A stretch of 64,000 bases of DNA from DATLRC01 sp035478435 (GTDB lineage Bacteria > Patescibacteriota > Saccharimonadia > Saccharimonadales > UBA4665): positions 1 through 64,000 of the forward strand of contig DATIJT010000002.1 in NCBI GenBank assembly GCA_035478435.1, in the 5' to 3' direction. The position numbers and the translations under genes were made by a program. Under the pieces are notes generated by a model, which was not told the DNA's origin, did not search any database, and saw only the letters and a program-made list of their open reading frames with translations. Of the stretch, positions 16,256-24,986 are shown in pieces (positions within the stretch are counted from its first letter, which is position 1; the number at the start of each line of letters is the position of its first letter).

Positions 16256-17032
16256 GATCCAAATGCCAAACCAGCACCAGAAAAACCTAAAGACGGCAAA
16301 AAAGTATTCGATGTAGCCAAGCCTGGCAAAACCGCGGCTGGAGCCTCATCTCGGCCGATTATCGTTACGAACCGGCCAGTCCTTAAAGATCCGATGGTGG
16401 TAATGGAAGATGGCAGTAGTAAGCCAGTTGTTGGGCCACCGGATGTGCCGGTAAAAGTTCGTGCCGAATTAAAACTAAGTCCTTTAAATAAATCTGAAGC
16501 CACTGAACCAAATACTGATGAACCTGCCCCTCGGGAACCTAAAAAAGTTGAAATCTCTACGCCAGAAACCGAAACGGAATTACCGGCAAAAACGCAGGAA
16601 CCTAAAACAACCGCGCCGAGCCCAGAATCGACTCCAACCGTAACCGAGGAAGCTGGTTCTGATGAGCCCGCGCGGAAAGACGATCAAACACTTGAAGTTA
16701 AGGCCGAACCTTCAACTACCACGGGGTCTCCACTGGACATTGACGACACCGAGACAGAAGACGGGAAAGATAAACCGGGAATAGCTGAGCAGGCTAAGGC
16801 GGCCGAAGCCAAGAAGGACGAAGAACACATTGCCGCCATCGAAAAACTGGTTAGCGAACAGAAATATTACTTGCCGATTAATTCGCTTGAGAAGCGACGG
16901 ACTAAGCGCCACCTAATCATTGGCATTTTATTAATTATACTTCTGGCCCTAGCCTGGACAGACGTAGCGCTGGACGCCGGGCTGGTCCACATTGGCAACC
17001 TCCACGCCATTACCCACTTATTTACGAATTAA
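16247..17032 (+). CDS. Low-complexity Pro/Glu/Thr-rich protein with a C-terminal membrane anchor
   Basis: This 261-aa protein has a long disordered, Pro/Glu/Lys/Thr-rich N-terminal region (about residues 1-195). A short conserved-looking stretch SEQKYYLPINSLEKRR follows, then a single transmembrane segment (about 224-243) and a 17-residue tail. With no signal peptide, the disordered part is probably cytoplasmic. Function is unknown. Its ribosome-binding site and ATG lie within the 3' arm of the preceding hairpin, so translation may depend on opening that stem, for example by ribosomes finishing tpiA. Confidence 0.75.
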   Translation: MGSDPNAKPAPEKPKDGKKVFDVAKPGKTAAGASSRPIIVTNRPVLKDPMVVMEDGSSKPVVGPPDVPVKVRAELKLSPLNKSEATEPNTDEPAPREPKKVEISTPETETELPAKTQEPKTTAPSPESTPTVTEEAGSDEPARKDDQTLEVKAEPSTTTGSPLDIDDTETEDGKDKPGIAEQAKAAEAKKDEEHIAAIEKLVSEQKYYLPINSLEKRRTKRHLIIGILLIILLALAWTDVALDAGLVHIGNLHAITHLFTN

Positions 17033-17069
17033 AGCCTGAATACCGTGGCTATTTTGCTAGAATAAGTAA

Positions 17070-19229
17070 GTGTTAGAAGACTTACTTAAAGGTTTAAATG
17101 AAGAGCAGCGGCGGGCGGTGGAAGCTACCGAAGGGCCGCTGCTAATTCAGGCCGGGGCTGGATCCGGCAAGACAAAAACCCTAACCCATAGAATCGCGTA
17201 TCTAATTGCCGCCAAAAAAGCCACGCCCTACAACATCCTGGCGGTGACTTTTACGAACAAAGCTGCCAAAGAAATGCGCGAAAGGGTAGCGAATCTGCTG
17301 GGAGAAAGAGCTGAAAACCGAGGATTCATGCCTTATATGGGGACGTTTCATGGGATTTGTGTGCGTTTGCTTCGCCAAGATGGCGAACATATTGGCATCT
17401 CGCGGTCTTTTGTAATTTTTGACGAATCAGACCGCTTGGCAACAGTTAAACAAGTTTGCAAACAATTAATGATAGATGAAAAAAGCTTTCCACCGCGAGT
17501 TTTGTCCGGCTTAATCAGTAGCGCGAAAAATGAAATGGTTAGCCCAGAAGCCTATACTGCGCGCGCTAGCGCTCCGGCCCAGCACGAAGCCGCCCGTGTC
17601 TATCCTTTGTACGAGAAGGCACTACGCGACGCGTCAGCGCTAGATTTTGACGACCTCATAAACCGCACGGTTAGGATGCTAGAAACTCGGCCCGAAATAC
17701 GGCAAAAATGGCGGCAACAGTTCAAATACATCATGATCGATGAGTACCAAGACACCAACGCCGCCCAATACAAATTAGTTAACTTGTTAACCAACGACCA
17801 AAAAAACATCGCTGTAGTCGGCGATGACTGGCAAAGCATTTATTCTTGGCGCGGAGCCGATTTTCGCAACATTTTAAACTTCGAAAAAGATTATAAAAAT
17901 TGCGTGGTAATTAAGCTCGAGCAAAATTACCGTTCTACCAAGCACATTCTCGACGCCGCGCATGCCATCATTAGCAAAAACTTACAACGAAGCGATAAGC
18001 AGTTATGGACCGAAGCTGGCGACGGCTTGCCTGTCCAGCTGCTCCAGGTGGCCAATGAGCGCGCCGAAGGCGAAGCCATCATGCGGCGCATCAGAAACGG
18101 CCTTGACTCTGGCCACCGCCGCTACCGCGACTACGCGGTGCTATACCGCACCAACGCCCAAAGCCGCTCCATAGAAGAAGCTTTTATACATTATGGTATC
18201 CCGTATCGTGTCGTGGGGGGCGTCCGTTTCTACGACCGCAAAGAGATTAAAGACATTATGGCTTATTTGCGGCTAATATTTCAGCCCGAAGACCGGGTTA
18301 GTTTTGAGCGGATCGTCAACGTGCCGGCGCGCGGCATTGGCGCTAAATCGCTCCTAAACTTTTTTGCCTGGCGCCAGGCAAATGATCTTAATTTGCAGGA
18401 GGCTCTGAACGAAGTCAGCGAATGCGCGGAACTGACCCCAAAGGCTCGTCAAAGCCTGGGTGAATTGGGCGATATTTTAATTTCGCTACGCAAAATCCTA
18501 GACGACGCGCCAGTGCTGGGCCTAGTAGATTCGCTGTTGCGCCGGATTGACTATTTGAAGTATCTGGACGATGGCACTCCCCAAGGCGAAGCTCGGCAAG
18601 AAAACGTTAAGGAACTGCTGAGCGTGGCACAAGAATACCAAGATGTCGGTTTAGAAGGTTTCCTGGAAGAAGTGTCGCTGGTCAGCGATATCGACAGTGC
18701 CGATTTCGGCAACGACGCCGTCACCCTCATGACCCTGCACGCCGCCAAAGGTTTAGAGTTCCCGGTGGTTTTTATGAGCGGCATGGAAGAAAGCATTTTT
18801 CCGCATTCCAGGGCTTTGTACGACCAATTTGAAATGGAAGAGGAGCGCCGGCTGTGCTATGTCGGCATGACCCGCGCCAAAGAAGAACTATATCTTATTT
18901 ACGCCACTGGCCGGTTACTGTATGGCGGTATGCAGCACAATCCGCCCTCCCGTTTTTTGTCGGAAATTGATTCCGAACTCCAAACCGATTCCTCCGGTTT
19001 TATGCCCGGCTTTGGCCAAAACGATTCCTCCCTAATCGGTACGGATCAGTTTGCCGACTCCAACGAGCCCAGGTATATTCCGGAGCTTAACGAAGGCGAC
19101 GGGGTACGCCACAAGCTCTTCGGTTTGGGAACGGTAGTGGAGATAGATGGCGACACGGCCGTAATCTATTTCAAAAACAAAGGCGCCCGCAAGCTTAACA
19201 TTGCCTTTGCCCCTCTGGAAAAACTCTAA
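17070..19229 (+). CDS. UvrD/PcrA/Rep-type DNA helicase
   Basis: This 719-aa superfamily 1A helicase unwinds DNA 3' to 5' in repair and at stalled forks. Motifs seen in order are the Q motif LNEEQRRAVEA, Walker A QAGAGSGKTKTL, motif Ia TFTNKAAKEM, motif II MIDEYQDTN, motif III VVGDDWQSIYSWRGAD, motif IV LEQNYRST, motif V TLHAAKGLEFP and motif VI RRLCYVGMTRAKEEL. The C-terminal end (GDGVRHKLFGLGTVV) is the Tudor-like domain found in PcrA. The start is a GTG at 17070 with TAGAAT 6 nt upstream and no Shine-Dalgarno sequence. Confidence 0.9.
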   Translation: MLEDLLKGLNEEQRRAVEATEGPLLIQAGAGSGKTKTLTHRIAYLIAAKKATPYNILAVTFTNKAAKEMRERVANLLGERAENRGFMPYMGTFHGICVRLLRQDGEHIGISRSFVIFDESDRLATVKQVCKQLMIDEKSFPPRVLSGLISSAKNEMVSPEAYTARASAPAQHEAARVYPLYEKALRDASALDFDDLINRTVRMLETRPEIRQKWRQQFKYIMIDEYQDTNAAQYKLVNLLTNDQKNIAVVGDDWQSIYSWRGADFRNILNFEKDYKNCVVIKLEQNYRSTKHILDAAHAIISKNLQRSDKQLWTEAGDGLPVQLLQVANERAEGEAIMRRIRNGLDSGHRRYRDYAVLYRTNAQSRSIEEAFIHYGIPYRVVGGVRFYDRKEIKDIMAYLRLIFQPEDRVSFERIVNVPARGIGAKSLLNFFAWRQANDLNLQEALNEVSECAELTPKARQSLGELGDILISLRKILDDAPVLGLVDSLLRRIDYLKYLDDGTPQGEARQENVKELLSVAQEYQDVGLEGFLEEVSLVSDIDSADFGNDAVTLMTLHAAKGLEFPVVFMSGMEESIFPHSRALYDQFEMEEERRLCYVGMTRAKEELYLIYATGRLLYGGMQHNPPSRFLSEIDSELQTDSSGFMPGFGQNDSSLIGTDQFADSNEPRYIPELNEGDGVRHKLFGLGTVVEIDGDTAVIYFKNKGARKLNIAFAPLEKL

Positions 19230-19319
19230 TTTTTTGTGTGAGATTCTGCCAACCGGCGGCCAACCATTGACTATTTCAGCCGTTTGCGAAAGCTTCTAGC
19301 CTCGTGTTAAAGTTCTGGT

Positions 19320-19670
19320 ATGGAGCGAGACAGTGGACCAGAAGCTTTGGTAGATAGCGGCTTTGCTATTACTCCTATGCCTGACCCGCGGAGAAACCAT
19401 CCTGAATTTTATGCTGATTTCCAGGCCAGGCTCCGAGCGGCCAAAAAAATGCGCGGTCAAGAAGTTGAAGACTATGACCCGAATCTTGACGGTATCATGG
19501 TGGAAGATGGCCATGACAAGTATATTTACACACCACCTGCCACTTTAGACATTCAGCGCCAATATGACTTGGCTGACCGAGAGTATCGGCGGGCTATGGA
19601 ATGGCGGGCCCAAAAATATCGCCCGTTTTGGCGGCGCTTATTGGGGCAATTCAGGCACGCTCCCGACTAG
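19320..19670 (+). CDS. Hypothetical soluble protein
   Basis: This 116-aa protein is charged and Arg/Asp-rich, with no membrane segment or recognised motif. The C-terminal third is helical and basic (REYRRAMEWRAQKYRPFWRR). The ATG is preceded by TGTTAAAGT, an extended -10-like box, 6 nt away, and there is no Shine-Dalgarno sequence, so it is probably leaderless. It stands between the helicase and the rpfB-like gene. No function is proposed. Confidence 0.6.
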   Translation: MERDSGPEALVDSGFAITPMPDPRRNHPEFYADFQARLRAAKKMRGQEVEDYDPNLDGIMVEDGHDKYIYTPPATLDIQRQYDLADREYRRAMEWRAQKYRPFWRRLLGQFRHAPD

Positions 19671-19752
19671 TATAATGGTGGTTTGCTACAATATAGCTAA
19701 GACTTTTGGGGTTGGTTGGCTTTTTGGTTCCAGCTTCCTAGTTGCTTGATAT

Positions 19753-20982
19753 ATGCGTAATAAAATCCATCGATTCCATCGTAAGGTTAACCGGGCTGGT
19801 CGTAAAAAATTCCGTCAGCTGAAATTGGTTAGCCGGCATCCAGTAGCCGTACCAGTAGTGACCTTTTTACTTCTAGGCGGGTTGACGGCGCTACTATATT
19901 TTTCGTTTGTGCGCCACGACTTGCCTAAAACCGATGCCATGGTAGTTATAGTCTCCCATGACCACCAAGAACAAGTCATCCCTAGCCGCAAGCAAACTGT
20001 TGGCGCGTTGATCAAAAAACTGGGTATAAAACTCAATCAAGGCGATGTCGTTGAGCCCGCGCTTAATACCAGCATCAACCAAGATAATTTCCGGATTAAT
20101 ATTTACCGGGCCGTACCAGTTGAGATTATCGATGGCAACCAGCATACTTTTACTTTTAGTGCCGCCGCCACGCCACGAAGCATTGTGGCCCAGGCCGCTG
20201 TATCGGTTTATCCGGAGGACAACATTAATATTAATCCGGTGACTAACTTTATAGCCCAAGAAGCTATTGGCGAGCAAGTGGTTATAGACCGGGCTACTCC
20301 TGTCAATGTTGACCTCTACGGCACGCCGGTAGTATTACGGACTCATGCTAAAACCATCGCTGAACTGGTCAAGGAAAAACATATCCACCTGTCCAAAAAC
20401 GATCAGATTGTACCCGACCCCAGCACGCCAATCAGCGCTGCCGTACACGTTGCGTTTATACGTACCGGCACTAAAGTTCAGACTGTCACCGAAGACATAG
20501 CTACCCCTATCCAATACGTCAATGATGTCAACTTGGCCTACGGCACTAGCGCTATCCGCCAAGCTGGCTCGCCTGGCCAGCAAGTTGTTACTTACCAGAT
20601 AGAGCTGAAAAATAACGTGGAAACTAGGCGTGTCGTAATCCAAAAGGTGGTAACTAAAACGCCCGTGACCCAGATTGTAGCTCGCGGCATTAACCTCGGT
20701 GGCATTAAAGGGGATATGGCCCTAGCAGGCATCGACCCGTCTGATTACGACAATGTCGATTACATTTTTACCCGTGAATCACACTGGAATCCATCGGCTG
20801 TAAATTCCAGCGGCTGTGCCGGGTTGGGGCAGGCTTGCCCGGGATCCAAACTAGCGTCCGCTTGCCCAAACTGGCAGAATGACCCTGTTTGCCAAATCCG
20901 CTTCTTTAACGGTTACGCCGTCGGCCGTTACGGCAGTTGGTCCGGCGCGCGGGCCTTCTGGGCTTCACATGGGTATTGGTAG
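19753..20982 (+). CDS. RpfB/YabE-like secreted transglycosylase with DUF348 and G5 domains
   Basis: This 409-aa protein has an N-terminal transmembrane segment (about residues 35-55). Three DUF348 ubiquitin-like modules follow (about 60-250), with QTVGALIKKLGI and KTIAELVKEKHI as landmarks. A G5 domain comes next (about 250-315, ending near VVTKTPVTQIVARG), and then a lysozyme-like domain with Glu in FTRESHWNPSAVNSSG. The order matches actinobacterial resuscitation-promoting factor RpfB. It would cleave peptidoglycan glycan strands outside the cell. ksgA starts 3 nt after its stop, as in actinobacteria and firmicutes (rpfB or yabE next to ksgA). Two Cys pairs in the C-terminal domain may be disulfides. 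Confidence 0.85.
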   Translation: MRNKIHRFHRKVNRAGRKKFRQLKLVSRHPVAVPVVTFLLLGGLTALLYFSFVRHDLPKTDAMVVIVSHDHQEQVIPSRKQTVGALIKKLGIKLNQGDVVEPALNTSINQDNFRINIYRAVPVEIIDGNQHTFTFSAAATPRSIVAQAAVSVYPEDNININPVTNFIAQEAIGEQVVIDRATPVNVDLYGTPVVLRTHAKTIAELVKEKHIHLSKNDQIVPDPSTPISAAVHVAFIRTGTKVQTVTEDIATPIQYVNDVNLAYGTSAIRQAGSPGQQVVTYQIELKNNVETRRVVIQKVVTKTPVTQIVARGINLGGIKGDMALAGIDPSDYDNVDYIFTRESHWNPSAVNSSGCAGLGQACPGSKLASACPNWQNDPVCQIRFFNGYAVGRYGSWSGARAFWASHGYW

Positions 20983-20985
20983 GGA

Positions 20986-21774
20986 ATGATGGCTAATCTG
21001 CCGGTTCCTAAAAAGTCGCTCGGGCAACATTGGTTGACAGATCAAGCTAGCCTGGAGGCGATGTGTCAGGCGGCCAGTGTAGATTATAACGATGTAGTTC
21101 TAGAAATTGGCCCTGGAACCGGTAGCTTGACACGATTGCTAATCCAGCGGGCTAAACAGGTAATAGCGGTGGAATTTGATCAAAAACTGGCCGCTGAATT
21201 GCCGCAAATAGTTCAAGCCAACAATTTACAGATAGTTAACCAGGATATTTTAAGCTTTGATTTTTCAGAGTTACCGCCAAGCTACAAAGTGGTAGCTAAC
21301 ATACCTTATTATCTAACTAGTAATCTCATTCGGGTATTGTCGGAAACGTCTAACCCACCGCGAATAGCAACTTTACTGGTGCAAAAAGAAGTAGCGCGGC
21401 GGGTGGCGGCCCAGCCTGGCGATATGTCCATTTTGAGCGTCACCGCCCAGTTCTATTGGCAAGTCAGCCTGGGGCAAATGGTGCCAGCCCGGCTTTTTAC
21501 GCCACCGCCCAAAGTCGATTCCCAGATCCTGGTCTTAAAACGTCGCAAGTCGGTTTTATTACCAGATGTTGATCCTAAAGCTTTCTTCCGAATTGTTAAG
21601 GCCGGGTTTGCCCAAAAGCGTAAAACTTTGCTTAACACGTTAAGTTCGGGACTCCAATTGTCCCGCGAGACCGTGAATGAGATCTGTTCTCAAGCCAAAA
21701 TTGATGCTGGTCGCCGGGCCCAATCGCTTAGCCTGGAAGAATGGCACCAACTCTACCAAGCTGTAAATACTTGA
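20986..21774 (+). CDS. ksgA: 16S rRNA dimethyladenosine transferase
   Basis: This 262-aa enzyme (RsmA) dimethylates the two adenines of the 3' terminal hairpin of 16S rRNA. It has KKSLGQHWLTD at the N-terminus, the SAM motif VLEIGPGTGSLT, the acidic VAVEFDQKLA-like strand (IAVEFDQKLA), the catalytic motif VANIPYYLTS and the C-terminal domain ending FAQKRKTLLNTL onward. Length is normal. It is translationally close to the upstream rpfB-like gene. Confidence 0.93.
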   Translation: MMANLPVPKKSLGQHWLTDQASLEAMCQAASVDYNDVVLEIGPGTGSLTRLLIQRAKQVIAVEFDQKLAAELPQIVQANNLQIVNQDILSFDFSELPPSYKVVANIPYYLTSNLIRVLSETSNPPRIATLLVQKEVARRVAAQPGDMSILSVTAQFYWQVSLGQMVPARLFTPPPKVDSQILVLKRRKSVLLPDVDPKAFFRIVKAGFAQKRKTLLNTLSSGLQLSRETVNEICSQAKIDAGRRAQSLSLEEWHQLYQAVNT

Positions 21775-21805
21775 TGCGTTAAGTATGGTGCGCTAAAGTG
21801 GACCT

Positions 21806-22267
21806 ATGGGACCAGGAAACGACCTCGGCTATTTAGTACAACACTTGGCGGCCGTATTAGGCCACCAGACCGATCAAGTGCTTCTAGAACAACTGGGGAT
21901 CGGCCTGAGCCAGTTTAAAATCCTCTGGGTGCTGCAGTGGAACCCCCGCGTAGAGCAACGCTTTATAGCCGAAAGCCTGGGTCAGACTGAAGCCAGTATA
22001 AGCCGGCAAATCAAGCTTTTACAGGAAAGCGGGTTTCTAGACAGCCGTCGTGACCCGAACAACAAGCGTAAACACCTGACTGCAGCCACGCTTAAAGGCA
22101 CAAAAGTTACCGAAGCGGCAGTCAGCATTATGCGCCGCAATTTTGCGCCGATGTTAGAAGAACTTAGCGATAAACAATTCGAACAACTGATGGAATCACT
22201 GGAAATCCTGCATAAAGCCGTTTGCCGCTTAACAACCGGTACCCACGAGCACGCCGCCAACTTCTAA
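21806..22267 (+). CDS. MarR-family transcriptional regulator
   Basis: This 153-aa protein has a winged helix-turn-helix (IAESLGQTEASISRQIKLLQ for the recognition helix region) followed by the wing DSRRDPNNKRKHLTA, and helical dimerisation ends, as in MarR repressors. Its ligand and targets are unknown. A TAAAGT box lies 6 nt before the ATG and there is no Shine-Dalgarno sequence. It stands between ksgA and tmRNA. Confidence 0.85.
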   Translation: MGPGNDLGYLVQHLAAVLGHQTDQVLLEQLGIGLSQFKILWVLQWNPRVEQRFIAESLGQTEASISRQIKLLQESGFLDSRRDPNNKRKHLTAATLKGTKVTEAAVSIMRRNFAPMLEELSDKQFEQLMESLEILHKAVCRLTTGTHEHAANF

Positions 22268-22298
22268 TTTCCTTCTAGCATTAGCAACTTTAAAGTGG

Positions 22299-22328
22299 TA
22301 TAATAGTTGTTACCACAGAAGGTGGTAA
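22299..22328 (+). promoter_or_regulatory. ssrA promoter and precursor leader hairpin
   Basis: An extended -10 box TGGTATAAT ends at 22304, with no convincing -35 box. The transcript would start near 22310, where TTACCAC (22310-22316) pairs with GTGGTAA (22322-22328). This small hairpin lies just before mature tmRNA. Confidence 0.6.
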
Positions 22329-22331
22329 TAC

Positions 22332-22737
22332 GGGGCTGAATTTTAAGCTCGACGTAGGACTTTATCGGTTAGATCAGCAGGTCGCTTGTCAGCGTATAGG
22401 CAAAACCTTTTAGATGTAAGTCTTAAAGATCGCGCAGTAGCATTTGTTAGTGAGAAGGTTAATACCTTTGCAGCTGCATTTATGCCGCTCGCACCAGTTC
22501 GTAACCTAGCGTAACGAACCACGCCAAGCGTGACATCAGATAATGCCTTAGGCGTGTCATATCATCTGGTTGCTCAAGCATTACTGTCCATAATGCTTGC
22601 TAAGACTTCGGACTGCGGAATATGGCTTTTCGGCTATTTATCGGCCATATTCTTAAGACACCTAAGTAGCCTAAACCTGTAGAAGACTAACCAAGATAAA
22701 CCTTCGGACGTGGGGGCAGTACCCACCAGCTCCACCA
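22332..22737 (+). ncRNA. ssrA: tmRNA (transfer-messenger RNA)
   Basis: The 5' end GGGGCTG pairs with CAGCTCC before ACCA at 22734-22737, giving a 7-bp acceptor stem with the G3-U70 pair that marks alanine charging. The body of about 406 nt has several GC-rich dyads expected of the pseudoknots. The likely resume codon is GCA at 22440-22442 after CAGTA. The open frame runs 24 codons to TAA at 22512-22514, ending Arg-Asn-Leu-Ala, where most tags end in Ala-Ala. The T loop reads GGCAGTA between GTGGG and CCCAC, unlike the usual TTCRANY. It rescues stalled ribosomes by trans-translation. Confidence 0.92.
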
Positions 22738-22742
22738 AAAAC

Positions 22743-22770
22743 GCTCAAGGAGGGACCTTGAGCTTTTTTT
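22743..22770 (+). terminator. Terminator of ssrA
   Basis: GCTCAAGG (22743-22750) pairs perfectly with CCTTGAGC (22756-22763) across a 5-nt loop and is followed by seven T. Confidence 0.93.
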
Positions 22771-22786
22771 GTTAAGAAAGGTAGAT

Positions 22787-23191
22787 ATGGCAGAAAAATT
22801 AATTATTGATCCACAAAACGTGCTCTTAGTAACCGATTGGATTAATGATCGGTTGTTAGTTATTAATGGTGAACACGGCTACTTAAATGGTTCTTACGAT
22901 CCACCAAGCCGTCTCTTCTATATTGGTGATCTATTTGTTACCCCTAAAGTTAGGCGGCAAGGCATGGGTAAAAGATTACTGGAAGCTGCCAGGCAGGAAG
23001 CTGTAAAGAAAGGGGCAAGACTAATAGCCAGTGTTATTACAAAAAGAGAGCAACTTGACGCTATGACAAGCGTGTTTGGCGAAGAATCTATAGAGGTGAA
23101 GCAGCTAGGTCAATATGAGAACCCTAATCCAGATGCTTCGGACTTACCGACTTCGCAAACTAGCGCAGTACTAAGTTACAAGATAGACTAA
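22787..23191 (+). CDS. GNAT-family N-acetyltransferase
   Basis: This 134-aa protein has the GNAT acetyl-CoA motif LFVTPKVRRQGMGKRLLEAA followed by a helix and a strand. The ATG at 22787 has AAGAAAGG upstream. An in-frame TTG at 22769 is rejected because it lies on the ssrA terminator. The substrate is unknown. Confidence 0.8.
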   Translation: MAEKLIIDPQNVLLVTDWINDRLLVINGEHGYLNGSYDPPSRLFYIGDLFVTPKVRRQGMGKRLLEAARQEAVKKGARLIASVITKREQLDAMTSVFGEESIEVKQLGQYENPNPDASDLPTSQTSAVLSYKID

Positions 23192-23233
23192 GGATTTAAT
23201 ACATTAAAAACACCTTAAATCTAAGATAAGCTA

Positions 23234-23262
23234 TTGACCAGTCGATATTTATCTAGCACAAT
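23234..23262 (+). promoter_or_regulatory. Promoter of the acidic small protein
   Basis: TTGACC (23234-23239) and CACAAT (23257-23262) are 17 bp apart. An AAAGGAGAT ribosome-binding site precedes the ATG at 23305. Confidence 0.55.
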
Positions 23263-23304
23263 AGTTCGGGTACATAAATAATAAAAAGTATAAAAGGAGA
23301 TATT

Positions 23305-23571
23305 ATGGACGATAACACAGACAATGGCATGCCTAAAGATGATGGCATGGCACAAGGCGATGACCAGGGTTCAATGAATGGCCAACAAGGTCCTACCATG
23401 CCACCTACCGACCCGCAAATGCCCCATCAAGATGGTAATGGCGACGACAGTACTGGTACCGACGATATGGGAGACGGCAGCGAAGAGCCAGAAACGCCTC
23501 ATGAAGGTGGTGAAGACGACCACGCTGATCACGATCACATGCCAGACACCAGTGGTCAAGGCATGGCTTAG
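23305..23571 (+). CDS. Acidic Asp/Gly/Met/His-rich small protein
   Basis: This 88-aa protein is extremely biased: about one quarter Asp, rich in Gly, Met, Gln and Pro, and ending in a His/Asp cluster (HADHDHMPD). It has no membrane segment or signal peptide and is probably disordered. A strong ribosome-binding site and a good promoter argue that it is real. Metal binding by the His/Asp/Met residues is possible but unproven. It is convergent with an MFS gene and overlaps that gene's stop by 4 nt. Confidence 0.7.
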   Translation: MDDNTDNGMPKDDGMAQGDDQGSMNGQQGPTMPPTDPQMPHQDGNGDDSTGTDDMGDGSEEPETPHEGGEDDHADHDHMPDTSGQGMA

Positions 23572-24770
23572 TCCGGTAGTAAAGGCGAATAGCTAGCAGA
23601 AGTTTCAGCCGGCTCTGTAGCAATGGAGCCGGCTATTCGTTTGCGGCCTACAAGCACCCAGTAAATTAGTAGAATAAAGCTGAATAGGGCGACCGATCTT
23701 AATGCCCAAAATACATCGTAGGTCCGAATTATCCAACCGAAGAAAAATACGGCCGGAAGAGCTACTAATCGGCCAAGTGTAGACATGACCGACATAACCG
23801 AAGCCCTCACCTCTGACGGCGTGGCATTTTGGACGTTCATTTCGATTAGGTTATATATCGCCCCGCTGAGCACTGCTTCGACCATGAAAATACCTATTCC
23901 CCATACAGACGTTGTGGATCCTAGGGCGATGAGTAACATCAAACTAACCATTATTAATAGGCTCAATTTGCTTTGCAGCCGGTGGGCCAGGAAGCTGCCT
24001 AAAGCCCAAGTAAAGGCATAAGCGGCCCAAAGCAAACCAAGTGCCACGGCACTACTTACAAAACGCAACATATATAGCTGGGAAAATTCTGACTTAAATG
24101 TTTCTAGCGCAAACATGACGCTACTTACTAGGATCAGGCTTCTTAGGATGGCTACTGCGCCAATGGTTCGGCTACTTGCAACTAGCTGCCGAAGGACCTT
24201 TTCTTTATTTTGGTTTTTATGAAACGTCGGTTCTTTTAAGCCAATAAGAAGGATAATATTTAAAAAACAAGGGATAAGAGCCGCAAAAAAGGCAAACCGC
24301 AAACCCCAGAATTTAGCAATAAAACCACTGGCTATGTTTGCTACGCCAGCTCCCACCAGGAAAAGGGCATAAGCGCGTCCCATTATTTTGCTATATTCGT
24401 TTGAGCGGCCTTCTTCGTGCAAGGAATCATACATAATTGCCTGCTCAATTCCTGAGGTACAGACGATATATATTCCATAAAACCCATAACCTATTAAGTA
24501 AGCGCTTAAGCCATTACTCAGACCTAAAATGACCGATGCAATGCCAAGGCATAGGGTAGAAACAATGATAATGGCCTTGCGACTCCATTTATCGGCCAAG
24601 ATACCAGCAGGAATATCGAAAACTATGGTGAATATAAGGATCACGGCGCTGGCAGCTCCAATACCAACGGCATCGATGCCAATGCTTTTCATGAAAAGCT
24701 TTTCAATACCATACCAAAACACCAAGCCGGTAAGAAAATTGCTGAGGCACAGTTTAGTAATACGATTCAT
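23568..24770 (-). CDS. Major facilitator superfamily transporter
   Basis: This 400-aa protein has about twelve transmembrane segments and the MFS loop 2-3 motif GILADKWSRKAIII. It is probably an exporter or permease of small molecules; the substrate is not identifiable. It is on the minus strand, convergent with the acidic protein gene. Confidence 0.85.
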   Translation of the reverse strand: MNRITKLCLSNFLTGLVFWYGIEKLFMKSIGIDAVGIGAASAVILIFTIVFDIPAGILADKWSRKAIIIVSTLCLGIASVILGLSNGLSAYLIGYGFYGIYIVCTSGIEQAIMYDSLHEEGRSNEYSKIMGRAYALFLVGAGVANIASGFIAKFWGLRFAFFAALIPCFLNIILLIGLKEPTFHKNQNKEKVLRQLVASSRTIGAVAILRSLILVSSVMFALETFKSEFSQLYMLRFVSSAVALGLLWAAYAFTWALGSFLAHRLQSKLSLLIMVSLMLLIALGSTTSVWGIGIFMVEAVLSGAIYNLIEMNVQNATPSEVRASVMSVMSTLGRLVALPAVFFFGWIIRTYDVFWALRSVALFSFILLIYWVLVGRKRIAGSIATEPAETSASYSPLLPD

Positions 24771-24917
24771 TGCAGCAATTATCTCATATCAAAATATCCA
24801 GAGAGATTGTAATTAGGTTAATGTTGTTTACAGGAGTAAAATTAGAAATAGCTAGAGTGCTTCAATGAAGCCGGTACAACCGAAAACGTACTTAGCGGCT
24901 CAGAGAAAGGGGACTTT

Positions 24918-24986
24918 ATGTCTAAAGGCAAAGATAGAGGCAGGAAAGAAGTCAAAAAGCCTAAGCAGATCAAGCTTAAACCATGA
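24918..24986 (+). CDS. 22-residue Lys/Arg-rich microprotein
   Basis: An ATG at 24918 with AGAAAGGGGA upstream opens a 22-codon frame, MSKGKDRGRKEVKKPKQIKL followed by KP and TGA. Its stop overlaps the ATG of the next gene as ATGA, a sign of translational coupling. I have an impression of similar short basic proteins (SKGKxRGRKExKKPK) in other bacteria, but cannot name a family. Nucleic-acid or ribosome binding is a guess from charge. Confidence 0.6.
   Translation: MSKGKDRGRKEVKKPKQIKLKP

Noticed and set aside
22769..22786. Upstream TTG start for the GNAT gene after tmRNA
   Set aside because: It overlaps the T tail of the ssrA terminator; the ATG at 22787 has a ribosome-binding site.
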